A DNA stretch of 20,214 bases, taken from Chara braunii. Lineage: Eukaryota > Streptophyta > Charophyceae > Charales > Characeae. Under the pieces are notes generated by a model. It ran no database searches, was not told where the DNA came from, and saw only the letters and a list, made by a program, of their open reading frames with translations. Shown here one piece after another: positions 8,815 through 17,774 of this stretch. Position 1 is the first letter of the stretch; each line of letters starts with the position of its first letter. The position numbers and the translations under genes are program-made. The stretch covers positions 187,617 through 207,830 of the forward strand of contig BFEA01000203.1 of assembly GCA_003427395.1 (NCBI GenBank), in the 5' to 3' direction.

Positions 8815-9144
8815 GGACAGTCGCTCCGAGCCGCTCCCCACAACTCACCAAATGTGCAAAATGAGAACGAATTTTTCGCTAGAACATGGGAAGATACACC
8901 ACCATAATTTTGTTTATTTATTATTATTATTTTACGTGTTTGTGGTAAGGTCTCGCATCCAGGTTCAGTCTCCCCTTGCTCCTCTCGCTCCTTTCGTCAA
9001 CCTCTTCGTCACCCTCTCTTCTCCACTGAAGCACCTGGCCATCACCTTGGTCAGGTTCACACCACTCTTAGTTGTCACGATAACTTGCTTAGTACGATGA
9101 TCCCAAGGCAAGATAGCATAGAGGCTGCGAAGGCAAGGAGACTG
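8815..9144. other. Interval with no recognised gene
   Basis: Contains a short TTA-rich stretch (about 8910-8932) followed by pyrimidine-rich plus-strand sequence. No motif is recognised. Confidence 0.4.
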
Positions 9145-9905
9145 TCACAAATATTGACATGACTGTTCTGAAATAGGAGTTGCATAGCCAAACAAACGAT
9201 AGGCAAGAAGGGCAATAGACCCGGCTACAGAGCATTTGCGATCCAGTGGAGGTGACGACGACCACGACGTAGCTGGACACAAATGCAGAACAACAACCAA
9301 GATCACGAGCCAGGCGGGAGATACTCCGAAGGAAAAGCAGGCATGACCCCCTTGCGCAGCTGCTACGACTCGTTTCTCTGATTTCGCTACCCAAACGCAG
9401 AATCGGTCATGGCCATCAGGCTCGCAATTCGCCCAAACCCCCACTTAACATTTTACTTTGCCCAATTCTGCTGGGAATCGGACAAGATCTCCACTTTCTA
9501 CTTTAGCCATATCCTCTTTCTGATGTTTCCGCGCAGCACTATTTCCTACTAATTCTTATTTTGCTAATCTGACACCAAAACTAACATCGCTATCATCCTC
9601 ACCCAATTCCTAAACCCCGAAATCAACCTCTACATCGCCCGAATCCGTCCCGGATCGGGCGAGTTATGAGTCCTTTGCGCCGCCATACTCACTTCTTTCT
9701 TCACCATCTTCGTTTCCGCCTCTGAATGTACTTGGAGCGGATTCGCGTCCAGGTTCACTGCACTTTTTCACCGTTCCTCTGGTACTCCGCCTCTACTCTA
9801 ACTCATCTTCTTCGCCCCTCTCATCTTCCTCGCTCCACTTCTTCCTCTCCGCCTTCGTTGTTCCTTTAGGCAGTTTAGCGTAGTTCACCAGCTTGTAGCT
9901 CGCCA
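9145..9905 (-). pseudogene. Possible decayed coding region, acidic, unknown family
   Basis: One minus-strand frame stays readable from about 9905 to 9145 with only about five internal stops. The composition is coding-like near its start: KLVNYAKLPKGTTKAERKKW, then an acidic stretch with EEDERGEEDELE, then acidic patches such as NEDGEERSEY and GEDDSDVSFG. The last 99 codons (from 9444) are open. I recognise no domain. It lies just beyond the rRNA fragment on the same strand. A chance open frame in GC-moderate sequence is the main alternative, so I place little weight on it. Confidence 0.25.
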
Positions 9906-9928
9906 CAACAGCGCAGTAAACGGTTCAA

Positions 9929-10072
9929 CAGCTCTAGCTATTCTGAGGAACTTCGGAGGGAACCAGCTACTAGACAATTCGATTAGTCTTCCACCCCTAT
10001 ACCCAAGTCCGACAACGATTTGCGCGTCAGTTTCGCTGCGAGCCTCCGCCAAAGTTCCTCCAGCTTCGCCAT
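9929..10072 (-). pseudogene. 25S/28S rRNA fragment
   Basis: On the minus strand this reads as large-subunit rRNA. It includes GGAGGCTCGCAGCGA, ACTGACGCGCAAATCGTT, GACTTGGGTATAGGGG, AGACTAATCGAA, then CTAGTAGCTGGTTCCCTCCG and an altered CTCAGAATAGCTAGAGCT. In intact LSU rRNA these blocks occur in this order in the 5' half (the CUAGUAGCUGGUUCCCUCCGAAG segment is near universal in eukaryotes). Substitutions and small deletions throughout show it is not functional. About 144 bases are kept and no rDNA is visible on either side. I see no target duplication or tail. It could be a retroposed rRNA piece, a repair patch or part of an rRNA-derived SINE. Confidence 0.85.
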
Positions 10073-10275
10073 GGTGTGCTTGGGGGTACTCACCCCAGCC
10101 TTGGAATTAAAAAAATTGGACTACCCCAAAAAAGTAGTTGTCATGGGCCTCAGATGGATGAAGCGGCGAGACAGCATACCCTTTTGGGACTGGATGATTG
10201 AGCTCGTCACAAACACAATTTGAATCAAGCCGCCAATCGACTGTAAATCTTCGGACGACTGAGTAAGACAAGCAT
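10073..10275. other. Short interval with no recognised feature
   Basis: Plus-strand frame 10020-10223 is open only because it overlaps the antisense of the rRNA fragment. No gene is called. Confidence 0.4.
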
Positions 10276-10960
10276 CTGCTGAGTCACGAAGAGGTAGCAC
10301 TCGACATTGGAATCAGCCGCCACAACAACCGGCTCCAGATCTCAACGTGTGAGCGCTGCGATATCGCAACTTCAGCAGACAAAATTAGTTTGTTTTTCTA
10401 TTTATTTATTTATTTATTATATTTGTTATTGGTTGTTGTTCGGATGCCCACTCTACAGTCTAGGCGCCACATGCCGCACTGCGATCTTTGAAGTGGGCTA
10501 AGGGTTTTTTGAATCTAGGATCGGACGGCCGAGGTCGTGGCAATACGCCTGAGATGTCCTTGATATTAACTACAAGTAAGACAATTTTTGTCAAAGAGGA
10601 AAAGACACTACGTCCGCTGAGTCACAAAGGGAAGCATTTGGCAGGTAGTAAGGCCTGCGCTGCGCTGCGGTACTTTGGCGAACCGTAAAACGTGTGACCT
10701 CTGCGGTATCATAACTTCGGCAGACGGAATTATTTATTTGATTTTATTTTTATTTTTATTTTATTTTTTATTTTTTATCTTTTATTTTTTATTTTTTATT
10801 TTTTATTTTTTATTTTTTATTTTTTATTGGTTGTCGTTCGGATGCCCACTCAGGGATCTAGGCGCCGCACGCCGTGGTGCGATCTTTGAAGTAGGCAGAA
10901 GGGTTTTTTGGAACCCGGGACCGGGTGATCGAGGTCGAGCAAAGGCACAACACTCGAAAA
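10276..10960 (+). repeat. Diverged two-copy direct repeat, about 340-400 bp per unit
   Basis: Unit 1 (about 10276-10560) and unit 2 (about 10614-10960) share blocks in the same order: GCTGAGTCAC, a GTGTGA.C.CTGCG.TATC box with AACTTC.GCAGAC, an AT-rich microsatellite, TTATTGGTTG then TTCGGATGCCCACTC, TAGGCGCC.CA.GCCG, and GCGATCTTTGAAGT then GGGTTTTTTG. Offset grows from 338 to 398 because the AT-rich tract expanded in unit 2. There is no open frame. The units could be old solo repeats or a segmental duplication of an unknown element. Confidence 0.8.
10735..10830 (+). repeat. (TTTTTA)n/(TTTTA)n AT-rich microsatellite
   Basis: Imperfect pentamer/hexamer T-rich array inside unit 2 of the surrounding direct repeat. 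The corresponding spot in unit 1 (10395-10425) holds a short TTTA array, so the array expanded after the duplication. Confidence 0.9.
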
Positions 10961-12840
10961 GGGTTCTTGAGTAGACAAGAAAGGTATTTAACCATAGGCC
11001 AGTAGGTGATTGGTTACCTCAATCTGAGTGGCGTATCGAGTGGAAGGGTTGAGTTTCGGTGAGGAGGAGATGTTGTACGCCATGATAGTAATGCTCAAGG
11101 CATCTTCTTCTTTGTTTATCCATGTGTGTGTAATCATATCTCTCATAGTTCATCACCTCTTGGGTCCCAACGGGCATGCTCACTCTATCCTCCCACAACA
11201 GATCTAGATCGGTGGACGGTGCACGCGCCACTTAGATTTCTCCTGCCTCGTGGGCCTAACGCCCACTGGCCTGCATGCAGGCCGACTCCTCGGTCTGTAT
11301 ATCAAAATGCCAGGACAAGGGAATATTAGCCCCTAGATATTAAATTGACCGGCCCCAGGCACTCGTCCGCTTCGTGTGGAGCTCGAACTCACGCTTTTGT
11401 CCCACCAATCGGTCCCAGATTCGGGGTCGACGACAGAACCAATGGGGATAGTCTCGCGGCACCCTCAACCCCTCGGTTTCCTACACGCCGCTCCTACACA
11501 TTCGTTGGGATTAGCGCTCGCAGAAGTCCATATAAACAGGTACGGCATAGTGCGCAGGTCTATTGGAACTGAACCCCGACACTCGGCGCACGAGGGGCCT
11601 AGTGCCGCTCATAGCCGCCATGCGCACCATCCAACCTACCAAAGCCATGCCTCTACCCTTTTTTACGGCGGAGCTCAATCTTTGTCCATGCTAACTCTGT
11701 TTACACATGCCTTCACTGGGGCTGTAGAAGGTTTTTCACGCAACGGGTTCTAGACCAGGCCCTGCAGCCGCAGGCCCTGGGCGGGAAATGGCCAAACATT
11801 TTCGTTTGGACCAGGCCGCCGTTTAGGCAGCCTGCCTTCCCGAAAACCGGTCCGACCCACGGATCGGACGATAGATCCGACGGTTCAGATCGGAGGCCAC
11901 CTTGGGAGGCAGAGGGCGAACTGGCCGCCGGCCGGTATTTAGGCCCAGCCAACAGCCATTTCCAGGGAGAAGAGTATGGCAGCACTGAGGAGAAAACGCT
12001 GCGCTATTTCCAGCACAGCGCTAGGCAGCAGCACTAGGCGTAGTGCTTGCTGTAGAGGTGGTAGGCGGAGTAGGGAGACTTACCTGATGGCCACATAGCG
12101 AGCGCCATAGCTGGAGATAAGTTTAAACTCAGTCTTGGAGGAAGTTGAGTTAGATGTGAAATGAGGTCTTATTCTCCATTCACTTAAACATAGCTCCGGT
12201 AGTAGGCATGATTTTTGTGTGAAGCTGGTTTTATTTTTAGGAGGTGTATTGTTTGGTTAGTTTTGGCTGTCCTAGTCGACCAACGTAGGACCGCGCTTAG
12301 GAGATCAGCCCCCAGAGCGTTGATTCACGTGCGAGTTCGATTAAGGCGTTCGACCGCGCGTACCCCCTACAGCGAACGAGAAATGTCCTCAGCTGGGCCA
12401 CGTCTGCGATTGCACTCTAGAAGCTTTCGCACGTGGTTCGGTAGCTCTGCGGGGATACGTTTGTCCAAGGGTGGTGACAGCGCCTTGGGCGAGGTAAGTT
12501 GTTTTTCACGTGACCTTTGACGCACTCGGTCAAAGCGACGAAACGCTCTATCGATGAAAGTTCTACAAAACCTTGCGTGACGCGGCCGGGAGGGTCCCCG
12601 TGTGGGACTGATGTGCACGATAGCTAAATTCCCAACCAAATTTGGGAAAAGGACGGTGGTATGGCAGACTCTTGTAAAGTTGTCCTCTAAAACTCATTCT
12701 CTAATGTATATACGTTGTATTTGAATGCAGCGTGTCCCGTACATGCGTTTTTTTTCGGGTTAAGACAACATTATCACATTCTTGACTTCTTTGCTAGGGA
12801 GGATACAAAGTCTGTCTTCGCCACTGGGTGTGAGGAATAG
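10961..12840. other. Anonymous 1.9 kb, no gene recognised
   Basis: GC-rich for the most part. Items seen: a 16-bp perfect palindrome at 11268-11283 (GGCCTGCATGCAGGCC, with the CATGCA core), a TATA-like CCATATAAAC near 11529, another TATTTAGG near 11936 followed by a 40-codon frame from 11977, and repeated GATCGGACG/GATCCGACGG motifs at 11860-11895. A GAG|GTAAGT donor-like site at 12491-12499 and a TTGAATGCAG acceptor-like site at 12721-12730 exist but join no recognisable protein. None of these is enough for a gene call. Confidence 0.35.
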
Positions 12841-13575
12841 TAATTACCTACACCACTCGTGCAATTTTTCCTTTGCTTGTGCTACAACTTTGATATAGAT
12901 TGGATCTACTTGATAGCCATCTCTAATCTTCTTTTGCAAATCCTTTCCTGTATTTATGTAGGTGGTAATCATTCCAAAGAAATTCTCTTTTAGACAAGCC
13001 ATCGGCAACGACATTGTACTTTCCCTTTCCAAGTTTCAGTTCACAGTCAAACTCATCTCTCTTGCCCATCGAGCTAACTTAGTAGACATCCAAGCTTGTG
13101 TCTTAGTGTATGGTGTCGTGATCTCAGTACCTTTTGAAATGTCTTCCTAGTAGTGTGCATACAAGTCCCGCTCATAGGTGGAGTTTGCAGCATTTTCGGA
13201 CGATAGCCTCGTGGACTGAGTTCTACTGGTTTGTAGCCCTCACCATTGTCTTGCAGCAACACTGTTCCTATCCCAGACTGGATTTGGTCACCGTAAATGG
13301 CAAAGAGAGTCCGCGATCTTCAACACATGGTAATTATCAAGCCTGCCTCCAGTTTCTTGTATGACAAAGAGCAGTGCCTGTCCCATAGCCATAAAGCCTC
13401 GTTATTTAGCGGTCTATGAAGTGATGCAGCTCTGGTGGAGAAGTTGCTAACAAACTTCCTATAATAGTTTGTCAGTCCAATAAATGAATACAGTTCCGTG
13501 AGGTCCTTGGGCGTTGGTCAGTCTCTAATGGCTGCAATCTTACTATCTTCAGGCTGCACTCCATCTCTATGTATG

Positions 13576-14276
13576 ACATTTATCATGGCTACGCCGGACC
13601 CGGACCCGGACATTTCTGGACATGGAACTGGACCCGTGTCCGGTAGTTTCCGGACGTGCGGAATTCCGAACATTTCCAAACCCCCGGACATGGGGGGATC
13701 CGGACGGTCCGGATGTCTGGACAGGTCCGGAAATGTCCGGACCATTAAAAATATATATATATATATCTGAAAAAAAAATTATGTTATGCAGAATAACAAT
13801 GCAAACCACTTTTGCCTCAGAGTCATGTCAGAATTCCTAACCAAACTCGAGTCAAAAGTCAAAAACTATAAAAAGCTTAAAAAAAGACTTTAAAAACTAA
13901 TAAAAGGTAATGAATTATTAATAATTGAAAAATTCGGGTTGTCTAATAAATTATTATAGAGAGAGAGCATGTCTGGACCCCCCCAAAAGGCATAAACGGG
14001 CCTGAAAAATTTAAAAATTCGGGTTGTCTAATAAATTATTATAGGGAGAGAGCATGTCCGGACCCCCCAAAAAGGCATAAACGGGCCTGAAAACCCCCCA
14101 AAACAATTATGAGGGCTTGGATCCTCAATGGGGAAGGGTCCTGGACCGTTTTTTTTTTTTTTTTCTCTCGAAATTTGGCAGATCCGGACCTTCCAGACCG
14201 GACGTCTGGAGTCCGGACTGAATCCAGACCGTCTGGATGGCGGTCCAGATGTCCGGATCGTAGCCATGACATTTAT
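13576..14276. mobile_element. hAT-like non-autonomous element, copy C, inserted in gypsy RT
   Basis: The element proper is 13584-14268 (685 bp). It starts CATGGCTACG and ends CGTAGCCATG. The same 8-bp duplication, ACATTTAT, lies at 13576-13583 and 14269-14276. Both subterminal regions are packed with TCCGGA/CCGGAC motifs, the kind of repeated site hAT transposases bind. Inside are an A/AT-rich stretch, a core starting TTATGTTATGCAG (13777-13789) with TTTTGCCTCAGAGTCA, then an AT-rich part, an internal 85-bp tandem repeat and a T-run (14150-14164). Core sequence and order match copies A and B, in the same orientation, but subterminal sequences differ entirely. No transposase. The host is a gypsy reverse transcriptase cut between the YLDD palm and the thumb, so this insertion is the younger event. 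Confidence 0.92.
13931..14093 (+). repeat. 85-bp tandem repeat inside hAT copy C
   Basis: Units start at 13931 and 14016 with AATTCGGGTTGTCTAATAAA, continue GGGAGAGAGCATGTC.GGACC, then GGCATAAACGGGCCTGAAAA. They differ at a few bases. Copies A and B lack this segment, which explains part of copy C's extra length. Confidence 0.92.
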
Positions 14277-14960
14277 GCAAGCTTAGCCAGGAGCTCGCAT
14301 AAATGTTTCTCATGCTCTGCTAGTGTCTTCCTGAATTCAAGATTGTCGTCTAGATATACAACTATAAATTGGTAAACCCACGCTCTAAGCAGATCATTCA
14401 TGCACTATTGAAAGGGAGAAGGGGCATTAGTTAAGAGTGAAAGGAATCACACTGAACTCGTAGTGCCCATATCTTGTCCTAAACACAGTCTTGTGCTGGG
14501 TTCGATCTGATGGTACCTTGACTTCAAATGTACCTTTCAAAAATACTTACAAGTTACAACCCTGTAGCCTATCCAGCAGCTCATCTATCAGGGGTAGCAG
14601 TTCTGCAGTCTTCAGTATTAGGGCATTCCACCCCTGTAGTGTATAAACAGTTGTATTTCCCCTTCTTTCTTTGGGACAAATAGAACTGGTGAGCCATAGG
14701 GAGATGAGTCGGGCTTAGTCCACCCTTTGTTTACTAAGTCTTGAATCTGTTTCCGTAACTCTTCTAGTTCGCGTGGTGCCATCTTGTAATTGGACCCTTG
14801 GGGATCTTGCTGCCTGGCTTTATCTCAATATCGTGCTTGACAGGCCTCTCAACTATTCCTTTCAGTCGCTCTTCCAAATCAGCAAACTCTTCTAACAACT
14901 TCTTGACTTGGGGTTGCAGTGTGGCACTGACTCTGTTTCTTCCCTTGGCCCCCCTTCCTT

Positions 14961-15685
14961 TGCTTTCTCTCTCATCTCAGGTGGCACATACGCCACATAG
15001 ACTTGGTCAACTAACTTGTGTATCTATAGAATGGTGGGCCACTCTTACACGATGTGGACAGGGAAGACTTCAATCTGGGCTGATGAAACTGGTGGACTTC
15101 CTTCTTCTGGTCTCCTTCTTGGCTTGGCAACCAACACTCCACTTCTCCCATCTTCACATCTGCTTTTGCTCCCATCCCGGAGTCCATGCCCCTAGAAACA
15201 TATCGAAGGGATGAGTCTCCCATGTCGGTTCCTCTCTCTCTTCCCTTCTCAACCTCTACACCCTTCCTCTACCCTTCTTTATAGCCTGGCTTAACGTGCT
15301 TCACCCTCTACCTCCGTAGCCTAGGCCTACACCCTGCTACTACTACTTCATAGCCATGGAGGTCTTCTTCCTCACCCTCGAGCTCAGCCTAACTTCACCC
15401 TCTGGGTGGAGCAGCAGCATGACTGTCACCCTCACTCATTGTGGCCAAATCATATGCTGTGCAATCCTATTTCAGGGTCGGAATCTGACCTATCCGCTAT
15501 CTAGATACAGGCCCTGACTACTCGTGACCTTTTTGGAAGCTACCAGGTCCTTCTAAGCCTACCGGACCTCAGTTGCGCCTACCCCAGTTGCTGGAAAATC
15601 CCTACCGGGTACTAGCCAAATTCTACTCATGTCCTTGTCCGTCATGGCCTCTCTTGAAGTCCGTCTGTGTCCAATTTCAGTCCTT
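14961..15685. other. Interval upstream of the gypsy relic, no clear feature
   Basis: Pyrimidine-rich plus strand. The 70-codon minus-strand frame at 15011-15223, and a neighbouring minus-strand stretch reading LVDQVYVAYVPPEMREKAKE (about 15012-14950), could be the part of the retrotransposon before RT. I cannot confirm a protease motif. Confidence 0.35.
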
Positions 15686-15835
15686 TTTTCTTTTTCTTTT
15701 TAAATGGCGGCACCCTCGAATTATCATCATTGAACTGACCTGTCCCAGGTAACTCGGAATTATTTTAATATGTTGGTCTGGAATCAAACCTGTGTCTGTA
15801 CAAACTGAGCTATCCCTGTGGTTCCCCTGTTTCCA
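15686..15835 (-). repeat. SINE-like relic with tRNA-type promoter boxes and A-rich tail
   Basis: On the minus strand GGGATAGCTCAGTTTG (A-box-like, around 15801-15816) is followed by GGTTTGATTCC (B-box-like, 15780-15790), and about 90 bases later by an A-rich tract (about 15686-15703). The boxes are only about 10 bases apart, so most of the anticodon arm is missing and it cannot be a working tRNA. The order of tRNA head, short body and A-rich tail suits a tRNA-derived SINE. No target duplication was found. Confidence 0.5.
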
Positions 15836-16785
15836 AACTACCCCTTCCCACGACACAGAAAACAAAGGGCGAGAACGTAGCTAGTACTCCACATGGCAAT
15901 CATCGCATAGGGACCTAGGCACATGCAAGCAAACAGCAAGCTCACTCACAACATGGAAATCTCAGCAAATCATATCATCAAACAGCAATACTCAGAACAA
16001 TGCATAAATCTCTGATTGATTCTGTGCAGGTCATTGCAGAGGATTACTTGTCAAACTGGGTCTAATAATAACAATAATATGATGTGATTGTTTCTGCATT
16101 TTCACATCTGGTGTGTCTAGTCTAAATTCTGAACGAGTCTTCTGTTTCTCCGTTCTCAGGTCTGCAATTTTTACGAGCTTCAGTAGGAGCTGTATGGCTA
16201 TCGACACTATGCGGCAAGGGCAGCTCGGGTGGCTATAGCTAGACATCATCTTCTCTTCCAGTTAGACTGATCGCAGGGTGTTTTCAGGCCAGGACTTGAC
16301 TCTACGGACTACATCGACGAGCTTCGCACTTGCCTCAAACACGAGGGTACTGAGGTTCATAACAGTACTCCATACTCACCAGCAGCTCATGGACCCCATC
16401 CTTTGTTCCTTCCTCTGCCTTGGACAGCGCTTGCCCTGGGAAGGCCGTAGAGGGAGGCTCAGCTCATGGAAGACGATTTTCATCCAGAGCTGAAACGGCA
16501 CCGGCCTAGCAGATGAGGAGGAATGAGGGAGCCAGATCTCTTGTGCTTCTGTGGAGCTGGAGCATCCCAGCCCAGACAGAGTTCTGATGCTAGCAAGATC
16601 TCTTCTGCATTCCAGAGCAGCAGGGCGTGAATGCACTATGAAGTTGGAGTAGAAGAAGGAGAACGGAGATCTGAGGATGAGAGTATGCTGGATGAGCAGG
16701 TTCTAAATCATGCTAGGGTGATGTGCTTTTGAGGGGCTGTGATTGATTCCCATGGCCATGTTCGTTCTCTGCTAAAATGAGAATA
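15836..16785. other. Anonymous interval, no gene recognised
   Basis: Ordinary sequence with short motif-free frames on both strands (for example 16278-16493 plus, and 16376-16636 minus, which overlap). No feature can be supported. Confidence 0.4.
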
Positions 16786-16896
16786 CAAATGCTTTTTCTC
16801 TTTCTTTTGGGACAAGATTAGCATGCCCCGTGCACAAGGATGATATGAATAAAGCGAGAAATGGTCCCAGAAAGGGCAAAGCAAATGGTTTTTCGC
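16786..16896 (+). pseudogene. Truncated U6 snRNA insertion with imperfect 15-bp target duplication
   Basis: Bases 16811-16867 match the 3' half of plant U6: AAGATTAGCATG, a shifted CCCCGTGCACAAGGATGAT, then GCGAGAAATGGTCC. The 5' half, including ACAGAGA, is missing. CAAATGCTTTTTCTC at 16786-16800 and CAAATGGTTTTTCGC at 16882-16896 match at 13 of 15 positions and look like a decayed target duplication, giving an 81-bp insert. There is no poly(A) tail and no T-run terminator. 5' truncation is typical of copies made by LINE machinery. The duplication is imperfect, so I hold that part less firmly than the U6 match. Confidence 0.8.
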
Positions 16897-17394
16897 TGGA
16901 GGAACTGAGCTCAGCTTTGTTGAGCTGAGGGTTGTTAATTTTGTTAGAGAAGAGGGTGGTCAGGCATGAGAGAACATCTTTGGGTGATTGTTTTTTGTCC
17001 ATTCCTTTATTCTTTCTCTCTTCTTTTATTTTTTATTTTTAATAACTATATTTTTTTCTCAATTTCACCTTTCACTACCTACCTACCATTACTTCTAGAC
17101 CTATAAAGTGGGCCCCTGCAAGCATAGCTACCTCACAATCTAAGGGATGCATGTTGCCCCCCGCCCTCATCGGCAGTGGTCATGGAGTAGTGGGGCCGCC
17201 AGAGAGGGGGGGGGGAGGGGGGTGCGGCTAACACAAAGACTGAGCATTTTGCCGGTAGCTGCGCCTCCCATCGACTTCCCCCGGTTCTATTGAATAACAG
17301 CGGCGTCTATTGCCAGCACTAAAACAAACCCCGCCCCCCCTCCAACAGACACACACAGACACACATACACGTGATGGCCAAAGGCCCTACCAAT
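16897..17394. other. Interval with a G-run, no gene
   Basis: Contains T-rich sequence (about 17000-17060) and two G-runs, 17206-17215 and 17217-17222, separated by one A. This stretch could form a G-quadruplex, with low specificity. A short CA-rich stretch lies at about 17348-17370. Confidence 0.5.
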
Positions 17395-17472
17395 GCCGAC
17401 GGGGAAGCAGCCAACTATCTCATTTGGTTGGCATGCGACGGGGGAGCAGCCAACTATCTCATTTGGTTGGCA
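17395..17472 (+). repeat. 39-bp tandem duplication
   Basis: Units at 17395-17433 and 17434-17472 contain GCAGCCAACTATCTCATTTG and end GTTGGCA. They are nearly identical apart from the first bases. Confidence 0.9.
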
Positions 17473-17480
17473 CCAAGCAT

Positions 17481-17608
17481 GCCCAGCTGGCCAGTGGGGA
17501 CCGACGACCTTGTCAAGTGAGCCCAGCCGATCAGTGGTGATTGAACCCACGACCTCATCAAATGAGCCCAGGCGGTCAGTGGGGATTGAACCCACAACCT
17601 TGTCAAAG
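17481..17608 (-). repeat. Three-copy minisatellite with tRNA B-box-like motifs
   Basis: Units start GCCCAG at 17481, 17521 and 17566 (40-45 bp) on the plus strand. On the minus strand the second and third contain GTGGGTTCAATCACC and GTGGGTTCAATCCCC, which fit the RNA polymerase III B box GGTTCRANNCC. The first has lost it. This resembles the 3' part of a tRNA-derived SINE head multiplied in tandem. I see no convincing A box. Confidence 0.65.
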
Positions 17609-17762
17609 CCGCTTGCTCTTTCTTTCTTTCTTTTTCCCCCCTTTTATTCTCTTTTTCATTTTCTTCAAAGGGGACAGTCTTGAGATATCACAGTCGAAGT
17701 TCAGAAAATGGGAGTTGAACTCAAAGACTGCATTTTCAACAGTTCATGGGTGTACACGAGCA

Positions 17763-17774
17763 GAACCTTGATTT
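17763..17774 (+). repeat. LINE target-site duplication, tail side
   Basis: GAACCTTGATTT, repeated exactly at 19545-19556, flanks the minus-strand LINE at its poly(A) (here poly-T) end. The exact right edge is blurred by the T-run. Confidence 0.85.

Larger units (their letters stand above)
12844..14960 (-). pseudogene. Ty3/gypsy retrotransposon pol relic (reverse transcriptase and RNase H), interrupted
   Basis: Read on the minus strand, the order is that of a Ty3/gypsy polyprotein. A linker just before RT (LEERLKGIVERPVKHDIEI, about 14875-14815) is followed by ELEELRKQIQDLVNKGW and SPYGSPVLFVPKKEGE (about 14775-14665). KTVFRTRYGHYEF is at 14492-14454, and the catalytic YLDD (in VVYLDDN) is at 14356-14345. 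After the hAT insertion the thumb resumes with IGLTNYYRKFV (about 13483-13450). The RNase H end and its NVVADGLSK motif lie at 13015-12989, with a short stretch of the following linker to 12844. Frameshifts, stops and the 685-bp insertion make it dead. Gag, protease, integrase and LTRs are not recognised. A frame upstream at 15223-15011 might be a remnant of the preceding part, but has no clear motif. Confidence 0.9.

Noticed and set aside
9985-10071. 29-codon minus-strand ORF starting ATGGCGAAGCTGGAGG
   Set aside because: It reads through recognisable 25S/28S rRNA sequence, so the open frame is fortuitous.
11977-12099. 40-codon ORF (MAALRRKRCAISS...) after a TATA-like site
   Set aside because: Short, no recognised family, and surrounded by noncoding sequence. 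Insufficient for a gene call.
12215-12760. Possible two-exon gene using GAG|GTAAGT at 12491 and TTGAATGCAG at 12730
   Set aside because: Splice-like signals are common by chance, the second exon stops after 10 codons and the first shows no known domain.
17206-17222. G-quadruplex regulatory element
   Set aside because: Two G-runs could fold, but nothing nearby is a gene that it might regulate.
17395-17608. CRISPR-like array
   Set aside because: The units are contiguous tandem repeats without unique spacers, in a eukaryotic genome.
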